Shown here in pieces: positions 34,769-42,203 of a stretch of DNA of 42,203 bases; position 1 is the stretch's first letter, and the number at the start of each line of letters is the position of its first letter. The notes under the pieces are model-generated. The model did not search any database, had not been told where the DNA came from, and worked only from the letters and a program-made list of their open reading frames with translations. Source of the stretch: Crocosphaera sp. (lineage in GTDB: Bacteria > Cyanobacteriota > Cyanobacteriia > Cyanobacteriales > Microcystaceae); assembly GCA_030064935.1 (NCBI GenBank), contig JASJEA010000020.1:1-42203 (forward strand), in the 5' to 3' direction. Position numbers and translations under genes: made by a program.

Positions 34769-36541
34769 TCAATTACATAGATATCTTTGGTATCCATAAC
34801 CATCAATATAAGGATATTGTTTCTGACTTATAGTACAATTATTTAACTCGACTTCTGGATTGAAATTAACTGTCCAGAGTTCTAATGGTTCTGACATATT
34901 TTCAACTTTTTCTTTAAGTATTTTAGTGACTTGAGGATCATTTTCTTGGGTTTGATTAACTAACAAAAAAGAAACATTTTTCAATTCATTTTTTTTGTTT
35001 AATTCTAACCCTATACCCATCATTTCTCCTACCTGGACTAAACTTTTGTGGGTGGTAGCAATGAGAACAGGTTTAGAGGAATTATCTTCAATTACAGATA
35101 TTAATTGTTCGGGACGATAATATTTTTGATACCCTAAATTAGTGATAACAGTAAGGGCTCCTAAAAATCCCATAAACCACACTGCATAGAAAGCTAATTG
35201 ACCGTTACAATTTAATTTGTTATATAATTTTTTCAGTAAAATTAGAGGATTAATTGTTTCTTTATCTTGCAATTTTTTGTTTTCTTGTTTAATCTGATTC
35301 CAGAGGATTCCTAAACTTGCCCCCACTAAAACTATGACAGCAGGAAAATAAGTGAAACTATATCGTGCAGCACGGGTTAAATCAACGCCGATGACATAGG
35401 TTATCATCATAAATAAGGCAATAACCCCACTAATAAATGTCATTAAAATTAACAGCGAGACACGAAATTGATTGGACTTTAATCCCTTTTTTATACCTCT
35501 AATACTATAAGGAATTAACCAAATAAAAAATAATAGTAAAATGAGACCAGAAAGAATAACAACAGGAATAGAATCAGATTCTACTGGTAATAAAGAAATC
35601 ATAGGAACCCAGACAGCCAATAACTGAAATGGAGGGCTAATGGCGTATAAAATATGACTTAAAGGGTGAATCCAGGTAATCATATTATTACCATAACCTT
35701 GAGGAATAACTAACAATATCCAGGCTAAACCTGTGATTATTGTTCCTAAAAATACAGCAGTAATGCGGATTAAATTTCTTTTGCTTAACTTTAAGGAGTT
35801 GTGTTTAAATTTAGCATAGACAAGAAGAACTAACGTAATGGCTTCTGATAATAGGGTTAAAACAAAAAAGTAATGAACTGATAAACCGAAACCATTAATT
35901 AAGATCCAACTAAATACTAAGTATAAAGGGATAAGAGATTGATTATAGATATGTCTTAGGGTAATAATTAAACATAGTAAAGAAGCTATAACAAATAAAA
36001 TACTCAGTGTATAGTGACGAGCTTCTTGTGCTAAGAAAATACCAAAAGGAGAAACTGCCATTAAAGCTGCACTAATTTGTCCAATTAAACGAGAATGAAA
36101 GGCAATTTTTCCTAAAAAATAGATGGCAGGAATAGATAAAACGCCTAAAAAAGCAGGAAGCGATCGCATGACACCAATATCAACATATTCCCCCACATTT
36201 TGAAATAAGTTAACCCATAAATGAACTAAAACAAAATACAACGGTGGATGATTATCTTCTTGTAGTAGTAACGAAACAACATCATTAATTCCTGCGTCCC
36301 CATTAACACGAAGTGGTTGTAATAGAGCATCCAATGAAATAACCATGTTCAAAGGAACGGAACGAAAATCATTGCCTAAACTAAACACCATGGTAGCAAA
36401 TTCATCAGTCCAAGGGGGTTTAGCGGTCAAATTTGTAAAGCGGAGAATAGCACCCATAAGCACCCATAAACTTAATAGGACCCCATCATTAACTTGAGAT
36501 AACTGACTTATCCACTGTTTAGACGACTGAAGTTTTAACAC
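34769..36541 (-). CDS. GT-C fold glycosyltransferase, family 39-like membrane protein
   Basis: A 590-residue polytopic protein with about 11-13 transmembrane helices. The first periplasmic loop carries the catalytic acidic pair typical of GT-C enzymes (PPWTDEF, Asp46-Glu47). NHPPLYFVLVHLW (about 97-109) and LAQEARHYTL (about 170) are signatures of the ArnT/PMT-like group. These enzymes transfer sugars from polyprenyl-phosphate donors to lipids or proteins on the outer face of the inner membrane. Acceptor and sugar are unknown. The C-terminus forms a soluble domain with several Cys-containing segments near the end. It is divergent from the symporter gene with only about 50 bp between them. Confidence 0.8.
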   Translation of the reverse strand: MLKLQSSKQWISQLSQVNDGVLLSLWVLMGAILRFTNLTAKPPWTDEFATMVFSLGNDFRSVPLNMVISLDALLQPLRVNGDAGINDVVSLLLQEDNHPPLYFVLVHLWVNLFQNVGEYVDIGVMRSLPAFLGVLSIPAIYFLGKIAFHSRLIGQISAALMAVSPFGIFLAQEARHYTLSILFVIASLLCLIITLRHIYNQSLIPLYLVFSWILINGFGLSVHYFFVLTLLSEAITLVLLVYAKFKHNSLKLSKRNLIRITAVFLGTIITGLAWILLVIPQGYGNNMITWIHPLSHILYAISPPFQLLAVWVPMISLLPVESDSIPVVILSGLILLLFFIWLIPYSIRGIKKGLKSNQFRVSLLILMTFISGVIALFMMITYVIGVDLTRAARYSFTYFPAVIVLVGASLGILWNQIKQENKKLQDKETINPLILLKKLYNKLNCNGQLAFYAVWFMGFLGALTVITNLGYQKYYRPEQLISVIEDNSSKPVLIATTHKSLVQVGEMMGIGLELNKKNELKNVSFLLVNQTQENDPQVTKILKEKVENMSEPLELWTVNFNPEVELNNCTISQKQYPYIDGYGYQRYLCN

Positions 36542-36590
36542 AGAAAATCCTCACAACCAAACTTTAAATAAAATAACCTAAATTTACACT

Positions 36591-38540
36591 ATGCAGCTTA
36601 TAGATTGGATTATTGTTTTAATTTATCTCTTTGCGACGATGGCCTTGGGATTATTGTTGTCTCATAGGGAAACACAACCTTCAGAAGAAACAAACAAGAC
36701 AAAACAACTGACAAAAGTAGGAAAAATAGAGGGTCCTTCTGATGCTCCAGTTGATTTTAATGAGCAAACATCCTTAACGACTTGGGAAAATAAACAACAA
36801 GAAGAACCCAAAAGTCTGATTAACGACTTAATTGCAGGGAGAAACCTACCCTGGTGGTTAGCAGGAACGAGTATGGCTGCGACTACTTTTTCTATTGATA
36901 CTCCTTTGTATATCTGTGGTGTGGTTGCGTCTAGAGGTATTGCTGGTAACTGGGAATGGTGGAGTTTTGGTATTGCCCATATTGTTCTGATTTATGTCTT
37001 TGCAGGGCTGTGGAGACGTTCGGAAATGGTCACAGACGCTGAATTAACAGAATTGCGTTACGGTGGGGCTACAGCAGCCATTTTACGGGCAACGAAAGCC
37101 TTTTTGTTTGCGGTTCCTATTAATTGTATCGGTATCGGTTACGCGATGTTGGCTATGGTTAAGGTGGTAGACGCTTTACAATTATGGCAAAGTTTGGGGT
37201 TTGATCCTGGAGAAGCAACTAAATTGTGGACAGTAATTGCTTTAAGTGTATTTGTCCTTATTTATACTGGTGCTTCAGGGCTTTGGGGTGTGGTTGTGAC
37301 TGACTTCTTTCAATTTTTCTTGGGGCTATTTGGGGCGACATTAGTGGCGATTATTGCCGTGGGTGATGCAGGGGGAATGCACCAATTAATCCCTAATGTT
37401 CAGGAAATAACGAATTTTGATGTTTTATCATTTATTCCCATTAGTCGTAATGGGGGTTTAAACTTTACTTGGAATGATGCGGCTGGCATCACGGCGACGA
37501 CATTCTCGGCTTATATATTTGTACAATGGTGGTCCTTTCGTCGTAGTGATGGGGGTGGGGAGTTTGTGCAAAGATTGTTAGCTGTTAGAGGAAAAGGAGA
37601 AGAAGCCACAAAAGAAGCAGAAAAAGCCACCTGGTTTTTTAACATTCTCCACTACATTGTTAGGACTTGGCCATGGATTGTTACTGCCTTAGCAGCGATG
37701 GTTTTATTACCGAATTTAGAAGATGCAGAAATTGCTTATCCTATGCTGATGTTAACTTACTTGCCTTCGGTAGTTTTAGGGTTAGTGGTGGCTTCTTTAA
37801 TTGCTGCTTTTATGAGTACCATTTCTACTTCTATTAATTGGGGTGCTTCCTATTTAACCAATGATTTATATCGTCGTTTTTTCCGTCCCCAAGCTTCGGA
37901 GCAAGAGTTAACTAATGCGGTTAGATTAGCTTCAGTTTTAGTGACAGTTGTGGGCTCTATTGCTGCTTTTTATGCAACAGATGTTCGCACTGTATTTCGT
38001 TTAGTGATTGCTATTGGTACTGGTCCTGGACTGGTTTTAATTTTACGTTGGTTTTGGTGGCGAATTAATGCTGCTGCTGAGTTATCAGCGATGATTGCAG
38101 GGTTTGTTATTGGATTAGTGACAACCATTAATCCTGGGATTAATAACATTTTTGCTGATTTTGGTTGGCGATTATTGGGCATTTCTGTGATGACTGCGAT
38201 GGTTTGGGTAACAGTTATGTATTTAACTCCTCCTGAAGAGGAAGAAACTCTCTTAAATTTTTATAGTCGAGTTCGTCCTGGGGGTATTGGTTGGAAATAT
38301 CAACAATATAAAACAGGTTTAAAACCAGCACAAAATTTAGGCAATGATATCTTAAAAGTTATCGCTGCTATTTTGGTGATGTTTGGTAGTATGTTCGCAA
38401 TTGGAGGCTTTTTATTGCTGCAATCTATTACTGGATTTATCTCATTAACCATTGCCATTTGTGGGGGAATGTGGTTGAGTCAATTAAATAAAAAAAGAGT
38501 CCTGCCCATGCCAAGACCTGGTTTAGATGATGTTTATTGA
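36591..38540 (+). CDS. Sodium:solute symporter family protein
   Basis: A 649-residue inner-membrane protein with about 14 transmembrane helices and the SSS fold (LAGRNLPWWLAGTSMAATTF-like region, ITATTFSAYIFVQWW, and MSTISTSINWGASYLTNDLY with the sodium-site serines/threonines). Between helix 1 and the LIAGRNLPWW motif there is a hydrophilic stretch of about 45 residues (from SHRETQPSEE onward), longer than usual. The tryptophan-rich first half differs from proline or glucose carriers. It resembles uncharacterised SSS members; the substrate is unknown. It converges on the TolC gene across a palindrome. Confidence 0.85.
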   Translation: MQLIDWIIVLIYLFATMALGLLLSHRETQPSEETNKTKQLTKVGKIEGPSDAPVDFNEQTSLTTWENKQQEEPKSLINDLIAGRNLPWWLAGTSMAATTFSIDTPLYICGVVASRGIAGNWEWWSFGIAHIVLIYVFAGLWRRSEMVTDAELTELRYGGATAAILRATKAFLFAVPINCIGIGYAMLAMVKVVDALQLWQSLGFDPGEATKLWTVIALSVFVLIYTGASGLWGVVVTDFFQFFLGLFGATLVAIIAVGDAGGMHQLIPNVQEITNFDVLSFIPISRNGGLNFTWNDAAGITATTFSAYIFVQWWSFRRSDGGGEFVQRLLAVRGKGEEATKEAEKATWFFNILHYIVRTWPWIVTALAAMVLLPNLEDAEIAYPMLMLTYLPSVVLGLVVASLIAAFMSTISTSINWGASYLTNDLYRRFFRPQASEQELTNAVRLASVLVTVVGSIAAFYATDVRTVFRLVIAIGTGPGLVLILRWFWWRINAAAELSAMIAGFVIGLVTTINPGINNIFADFGWRLLGISVMTAMVWVTVMYLTPPEEEETLLNFYSRVRPGGIGWKYQQYKTGLKPAQNLGNDILKVIAAILVMFGSMFAIGGFLLLQSITGFISLTIAICGGMWLSQLNKKRVLPMPRPGLDDVY

Positions 38541-38560
38541 TTGAGAATAGGAAGTAGGGG

Positions 38561-38591
38561 GAATTAAGAATTAAGAATTAATTCTTAATTC
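38561..38591. terminator. Heptamer array merging into a perfect 24-bp palindrome between convergent genes
   Basis: GAATTAA is repeated three times (38561-38581). The last part is contained in a perfect palindrome (38568-38591) whose arms are GAATTAAGAATT and AATTCTTAATTC. It lies 20 bp after the symporter stop and 11 bp before the end of tolC. It may act as a bidirectional 3' hairpin, although it is AT-only apart from four G/C pairs. Confidence 0.55.
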
Positions 38592-38602
38592 AAAAAACGG
38601 TT

Positions 38603-40246
38603 TTACCTGATTTCAAACAAACGATTATCAGGATAGTTACTTACCGCCCGTTGTAGAGCATTAAGAGACTGATTATATTGGATAATAGCTTGTAAAAAAT
38701 CCCCTCTGGCCTGAGATAAGTCTCTTTGGGCATTGATAACATCGGTTTGAGTTCCTACCCCAGCCTGAAATCGAAGTCTGGCTAATCTTAAGGCTTCTTC
38801 ACGAGTGATGACATTTGTGCGGGTACTGCTAATATTCTCCTGGTTAGCAATCAAACTATAGTAAGCTTCTTCGACTTGAAAACGAATTTCGTTACGCAGA
38901 TCCGCAAATTCAATATTAGCTTGGTCAATACGACGTTCTGCTGCTCTTGCGCCTGCAAAGGCTCTTCCCCCATCAAAGAATCGCCAGGTTAAGCGAGTTT
39001 CAAAACGATAGTTAACCAATGCGCCCAAAGAGTTATCAAAGTCATCATCAAACCCATACTGAGCAAGAAAATCTAATCTAGGAATGATTGCCGCTTTCGC
39101 AATGCGACGATCCTGCTCTCCAATTTCCCTTCGTACTAACTGCTGTTCTAACTCAGCACGATTTTTATAGGCTTGGACAATGGTTTGTTCGAGTGATAAT
39201 TCCCAATTGCCTGATTCACTAATTTCATCGGCGGCTACTAACTCAACTTGCTGTCCTAAACTGAGGGTTTCTGCTAACCTGCGTCTTTCTGTTCGCTGTT
39301 CAGCAATCCGTCTTGTTAACTGTTGATTGGCTGCTGCGAGATCCCCGTCAGCGCGCAGGACATCAAATCTGGTTCCCAAGCCAGCTTGTTCTAATAATCG
39401 GGCATCCCGTAGGGTTTGAGAAGCGTTTTCCACATCGGCTTGAGCAATGGCGACTTGAGCATCGGCATTTTGCAGGCGGTAATAATTATCAGTGGCTTCA
39501 GAACGGACGTTTTCCGCAATTGTTTCTAACTGTAGTTGGCTATCGCGAAGTTCCCGTTCTGCTCTAACAATCCTACCACCTCTGTCTCCCCCAGTGTAGA
39601 TGTCATAGCGCAGAGCTACGTTAAAAATACCTGTGCTTTGTCTTGATTCAACGACAGTCTCAGCAAGCCCTTGGGTAAAGTCTCCCGTCTGCCGTTCAAC
39701 AAAGTCACGGTTGATTCTAGAGTCTATTTCTAGGGTTGGATACAAGGCTGCCCTCTGTTCTACTAAGTCGGCTTTTTGTTCTTCTACGACAATACGGGCT
39801 TGTTCTAATTCTCGATTATTTTGTAGGGCAAGGGCAATGACTTCATTGAGGGTTAAAGGTTCATTGATGTTAGTTTCCACATCCTCTGGCTGAGTGGGAA
39901 AGAGTAAAGGGTTCCCATTGGGGTTGAGGTTATTGGGGGGTAGTTCTTCTAAAACCCTTTCTGAATAGTTTTCAGACTCCTGAAGGGTTGGGGGAGGAGT
40001 TTGAGAGAGTAGGGGTTGGTTTGGTGGCTTTTGCTCCTGTTTCGACTTCTGGGGCGAGGCTTTCATCTCTTTAATCTCAGTCACACGAGGTTGTGATTCT
40101 AAGGGGATTGGAGGATCTAATTCTAATTTAGCCGCCTCAGATGTTTCAGCGATAGACAATGGGGGTTGGGCTAAGGAGGATGTCTCTAAGGACAAGGCCG
40201 CCACAATACCTACACTCACACACACACAATAACGTAGAACAAACAT
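38603..40246 (-). CDS. TolC-family outer membrane efflux protein
   Basis: A 547-residue exported protein. The signal peptide spans about 1-26 (ending SSLAQ). A proline- and glutamine-rich linker of about 100 residues follows, then two TolC-type repeats. The first begins PLTLNEVIALALQNNRELEQA with AALYPTLEI. The second includes LEQTIVQAYKNRAELEQQ and ends with LRLARLRFQAGVGTQTDVINAQRDLSQARG. TolC trimers form the outer-membrane channel of efflux pumps and type I secretion. The linker is longer than in E. coli TolC, as is common in cyanobacteria. No pump partner is adjacent. Confidence 0.92.
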   Translation of the reverse strand: MFVLRYCVCVSVGIVAALSLETSSLAQPPLSIAETSEAAKLELDPPIPLESQPRVTEIKEMKASPQKSKQEQKPPNQPLLSQTPPPTLQESENYSERVLEELPPNNLNPNGNPLLFPTQPEDVETNINEPLTLNEVIALALQNNRELEQARIVVEEQKADLVEQRAALYPTLEIDSRINRDFVERQTGDFTQGLAETVVESRQSTGIFNVALRYDIYTGGDRGGRIVRAERELRDSQLQLETIAENVRSEATDNYYRLQNADAQVAIAQADVENASQTLRDARLLEQAGLGTRFDVLRADGDLAAANQQLTRRIAEQRTERRRLAETLSLGQQVELVAADEISESGNWELSLEQTIVQAYKNRAELEQQLVRREIGEQDRRIAKAAIIPRLDFLAQYGFDDDFDNSLGALVNYRFETRLTWRFFDGGRAFAGARAAERRIDQANIEFADLRNEIRFQVEEAYYSLIANQENISSTRTNVITREEALRLARLRFQAGVGTQTDVINAQRDLSQARGDFLQAIIQYNQSLNALQRAVSNYPDNRLFEIR

Positions 40247-40395
40247 AGTCTTTATTAGAAGTTTTCCTTAAACAGCTACATGATGATAGAGATAAAAAGA
40301 TTATTAATAGCGCATTGCTTGAGGATTTATATTTTAATCATGAACACTCTAACACAAGCATCCTACCTCTAGTCGTCTAAAAGTCCATTTAGTTA

Positions 40396-41949
40396 TCAGC
40401 AAACTATACCCACTCCTGCGCGCCGAGGATCTCCGAACCCTTCTAAGCTCTGATCCTCTCTAAATCTGACCCCATGAACTCCCCCAAAAAACATACTTAA
40501 TTCTTCCCAGGAAATAACTTCGGTTTCTGGGGGAAGTTGTAAGGTTTCACTCTCCTCTAATTTTTCTCTTGGTTCGAGATTAAAAATCTTGTTTTCCCAA
40601 TGGACTCTCGGTTGATTAATGGCTTCTTCTAGGGAAAAATTGTAATCTAATAAGTTAGAAATGACTTGTAAAATAGCTGTGCGAATACGATTTGAGCCTC
40701 CTGAGCCTAAGACAATTTCAGGTTTACCTTCTTTGAGAATAATTGTGGGAGACATCATGGAAGAAATACGGCGATCGCAGGGCCAATTATGAAATCCCAA
40801 GGGGTTTAAATCGGCTTCTCCTAACATATTGTTTAACATAATTCCTGTATTGGGAATAATATAAGATGAACCTTCCCCATTGGAGTTAGTTACACTAGCG
40901 GCATTTCCTTGTTCATCGATCGCACTAATATGAGTGGTACTTCCCCATTTATTTATGTTTTCTTGTAATTTTTTTTGACAATTAAACAAATTATTTTTAT
41001 TTAAAAATTTATCCCTGATATTATTTTCATAGATATAATTATCATAGTTTATTTTTCTCGCATCATTGGTCAGTTCCATCACATGGGATAATAATTGAAT
41101 GTGTTTAGAACTTCCAAAATCAAATATTTTTAAATCGATGGTTTCTAACAGTTTTAAAGCATAGCCTATCAAAATTCCACCTGAACTTGGAGGGGGATTC
41201 ATAAGTAACTGATAGTTACGATAATTAACCTTGAGTGGCTTTCTTTTGAGAACAGAATATTGACTTAAATCTTCTTTTTTTAGATAGCCTCCTTGTTTCA
41301 TATCTTTAACTATTTGTTGAGCGATATCCCCTTGATAAAATTCTTGAATTCCCTTGTTTGCAAATTCTTCTAAAACATTAGCAAAATCTTTATTATAAGC
41401 AATTTCTCCAACATTTAATAACTCATTTCTGGGTAAAAAAATTGCTTTTGATTCGGAAGAAGCTCTTAAAATTGGTTCTAATATTTCAAAGGTAACTCGA
41501 TTATAAGGGGTGACTTTATACCCATTTCTAGCATAATGAATTGCCGGTTCTATAATCACAGAAAAAGGCAACTTACCTAGTTGTTGATGCACTTCAAATA
41601 ATCCCATTAAACTTCCAGGAACCGCAATAGAACCCAAGCCAATATGAAACTCTTGGATGGCTCCACCAAAGTTAATATTAACGGGATAAAAATCCACTTC
41701 ATCTATCGGCTTTTTTTGTTTAGGTGTTTGAGAAAAAAAATCAAATAAAACACTTTTGTGTTCTTTCGTATAAGCTAATAAAAACCCACCACCAGCAGCG
41801 GAAGTGAGGGTGTACTCTACCACAAAAGAGGCTAACATGGCAGCAATAGCTGCATCAAAGGCATTACCCCCATGATCAAACATAATTTGACCGGCTTCGG
41901 CGGTTTTTGGGTGTCCAGCAGCGATCGCACCGTGAGTTTTTTGCGTCAT
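40396..41949 (-). CDS. ggt: Gamma-glutamyltransferase family N-terminal nucleophile hydrolase
   Basis: A 517-residue enzyme of the gamma-glutamyltranspeptidase fold that splits glutathione or transfers the glutamyl group. The proenzyme would be cut before Thr338 in GSTTHISAIDEQGNAASVT, releasing the small subunit with its threonine nucleophile. The large subunit shows AAGHPKTAEAGQIMFDHGGN, SAAGGGFLLAY and the substrate-loop Ser/Gly region MNPPPSSGGILIG. VLGSGGSNRIRTAILQ belongs to the small subunit. It lacks an N-terminal signal peptide, unlike many bacterial Ggt, so it may be cytoplasmic. HIP1 octamers lie inside the gene. The exact substrate is uncertain because cephalosporin acylases share the fold. 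Confidence 0.9.
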   Translation of the reverse strand: MTQKTHGAIAAGHPKTAEAGQIMFDHGGNAFDAAIAAMLASFVVEYTLTSAAGGGFLLAYTKEHKSVLFDFFSQTPKQKKPIDEVDFYPVNINFGGAIQEFHIGLGSIAVPGSLMGLFEVHQQLGKLPFSVIIEPAIHYARNGYKVTPYNRVTFEILEPILRASSESKAIFLPRNELLNVGEIAYNKDFANVLEEFANKGIQEFYQGDIAQQIVKDMKQGGYLKKEDLSQYSVLKRKPLKVNYRNYQLLMNPPPSSGGILIGYALKLLETIDLKIFDFGSSKHIQLLSHVMELTNDARKINYDNYIYENNIRDKFLNKNNLFNCQKKLQENINKWGSTTHISAIDEQGNAASVTNSNGEGSSYIIPNTGIMLNNMLGEADLNPLGFHNWPCDRRISSMMSPTIILKEGKPEIVLGSGGSNRIRTAILQVISNLLDYNFSLEEAINQPRVHWENKIFNLEPREKLEESETLQLPPETEVISWEELSMFFGGVHGVRFREDQSLEGFGDPRRAGVGIVC

Positions 41950-42015
41950 ACTTTCTAGCTTATTGAAACATGATTATTATATTGATATATCGTTTCTCGT
42001 TTCAGGAAAATTAAC

Positions 42016-42203
42016 ATGAGTTTGTTTACAAGCGATCGTATTCTAGTTCCCATTGATTTTTCTCAAGACTCTTTTAATGCTCTGGATGAAACATTAAACT
42101 TTATCCAAGATCCTAACAAAATCACAGTGATTAATGTTTTATTCCCTTTAGAAGCGGTAGACCCGGCTGTGATTTGGTCAACTTTAAGTCATCAAACTCG
42201 TAA
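42016..42203 (+). CDS. Universal stress protein (UspA family), partial at the window edge
   Basis: The frame starts at an ATG with AGGA about nine bases upstream and runs off the end of the window after 62 codons. The visible N-terminus (RILVPIDFSQDSFNAL, then ITVINVLFP) is the first strand-helix-strand of the Usp fold, with the conserved Asp in VPIDFS. The ATP-binding glycine motif, if present, lies beyond the window. It is divergent from the gamma-glutamyltransferase gene with a 66-bp gap. Confidence 0.85.
   Translation, partial: MSLFTSDRILVPIDFSQDSFNALDETLNFIQDPNKITVINVLFPLEAVDPAVIWSTLSHQTR

Overview
The window is chromosomal DNA of a cyanobacterium. It carries psaK (photosystem I), a cytochrome b6f haem-attachment factor of the CCB type, a bifunctional ribBA with the long cyanobacterial C-terminal extension, and the cyanobacterial ATP synthase order atp1-atpI-atpH-atpG-atpF-atpD-atpA-atpC. 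Seven copies of the HIP1 octamer GCGATCGC and several heptanucleotide tandem repeats fit the same origin. The AT-rich composition and protein style suggest a Crocosphaera/Cyanothece-like unicellular strain, but the genus is an inference.

Layout. 1-5031: a small secreted protein and an L,D-transpeptidase, then a tight five-gene minus-strand operon with a receiver-PP2C phosphatase, CheB, a SiaB-like kinase, a STAS protein and a coiled-coil protein. 5454-13244: a compact D-Ala-D-Ala carboxypeptidase, fur, sufE, tig, a CCB factor, a ribbon-helix-helix protein, a small membrane protein, a cation/proton antiporter, a decayed TnpB and hup. 13574-18237: a membrane-embedded alpha/beta hydrolase with a polytopic partner, a secreted protein and a DMT transporter. 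18682-23702: a TPR protein, a pilin-like protein, a Tat-type metallophosphoesterase, ribBA, a TnpB fragment and tRNA-Ser(GCU). 23876-30332: psaK converging on the eight-gene atp operon. 30610-33789: a very repetitive parallel beta-helix gene with one internal stop codon. 34027-42203: a small membrane protein, a 2Fe-2S ferredoxin, a GT39-like glycosyltransferase, a sodium:solute symporter, a TolC protein, a gamma-glutamyltransferase and the start of a universal stress protein gene.

Two themes stand out. First, relics of IS200/IS605-type TnpB elements recur, and their hairpins lie at the 3' ends of resident genes. In two unrelated genes (83-445 and 18682-19620) the same palindromic repeat supplies the last ten codons, the stop codon and a hairpin. 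Second, the beta-helix gene is built of 138-bp units with partly 276-bp higher-order duplication. It stays open for 599 further codons after a single UAA, which suggests a very recent mutation, a phase-like state, readthrough or a sequencing error.

I see no prophage, CRISPR array or rRNA. The best candidates for something little described are the CheB-containing partner-switching operon, the interrupted membrane-anchored beta-helix protein, and the repeat-donated C-termini. Perfect hairpins between atpH and atpG and between atpA and atpC may tune subunit stoichiometry. All names come from motif recognition by eye; no database search was run.
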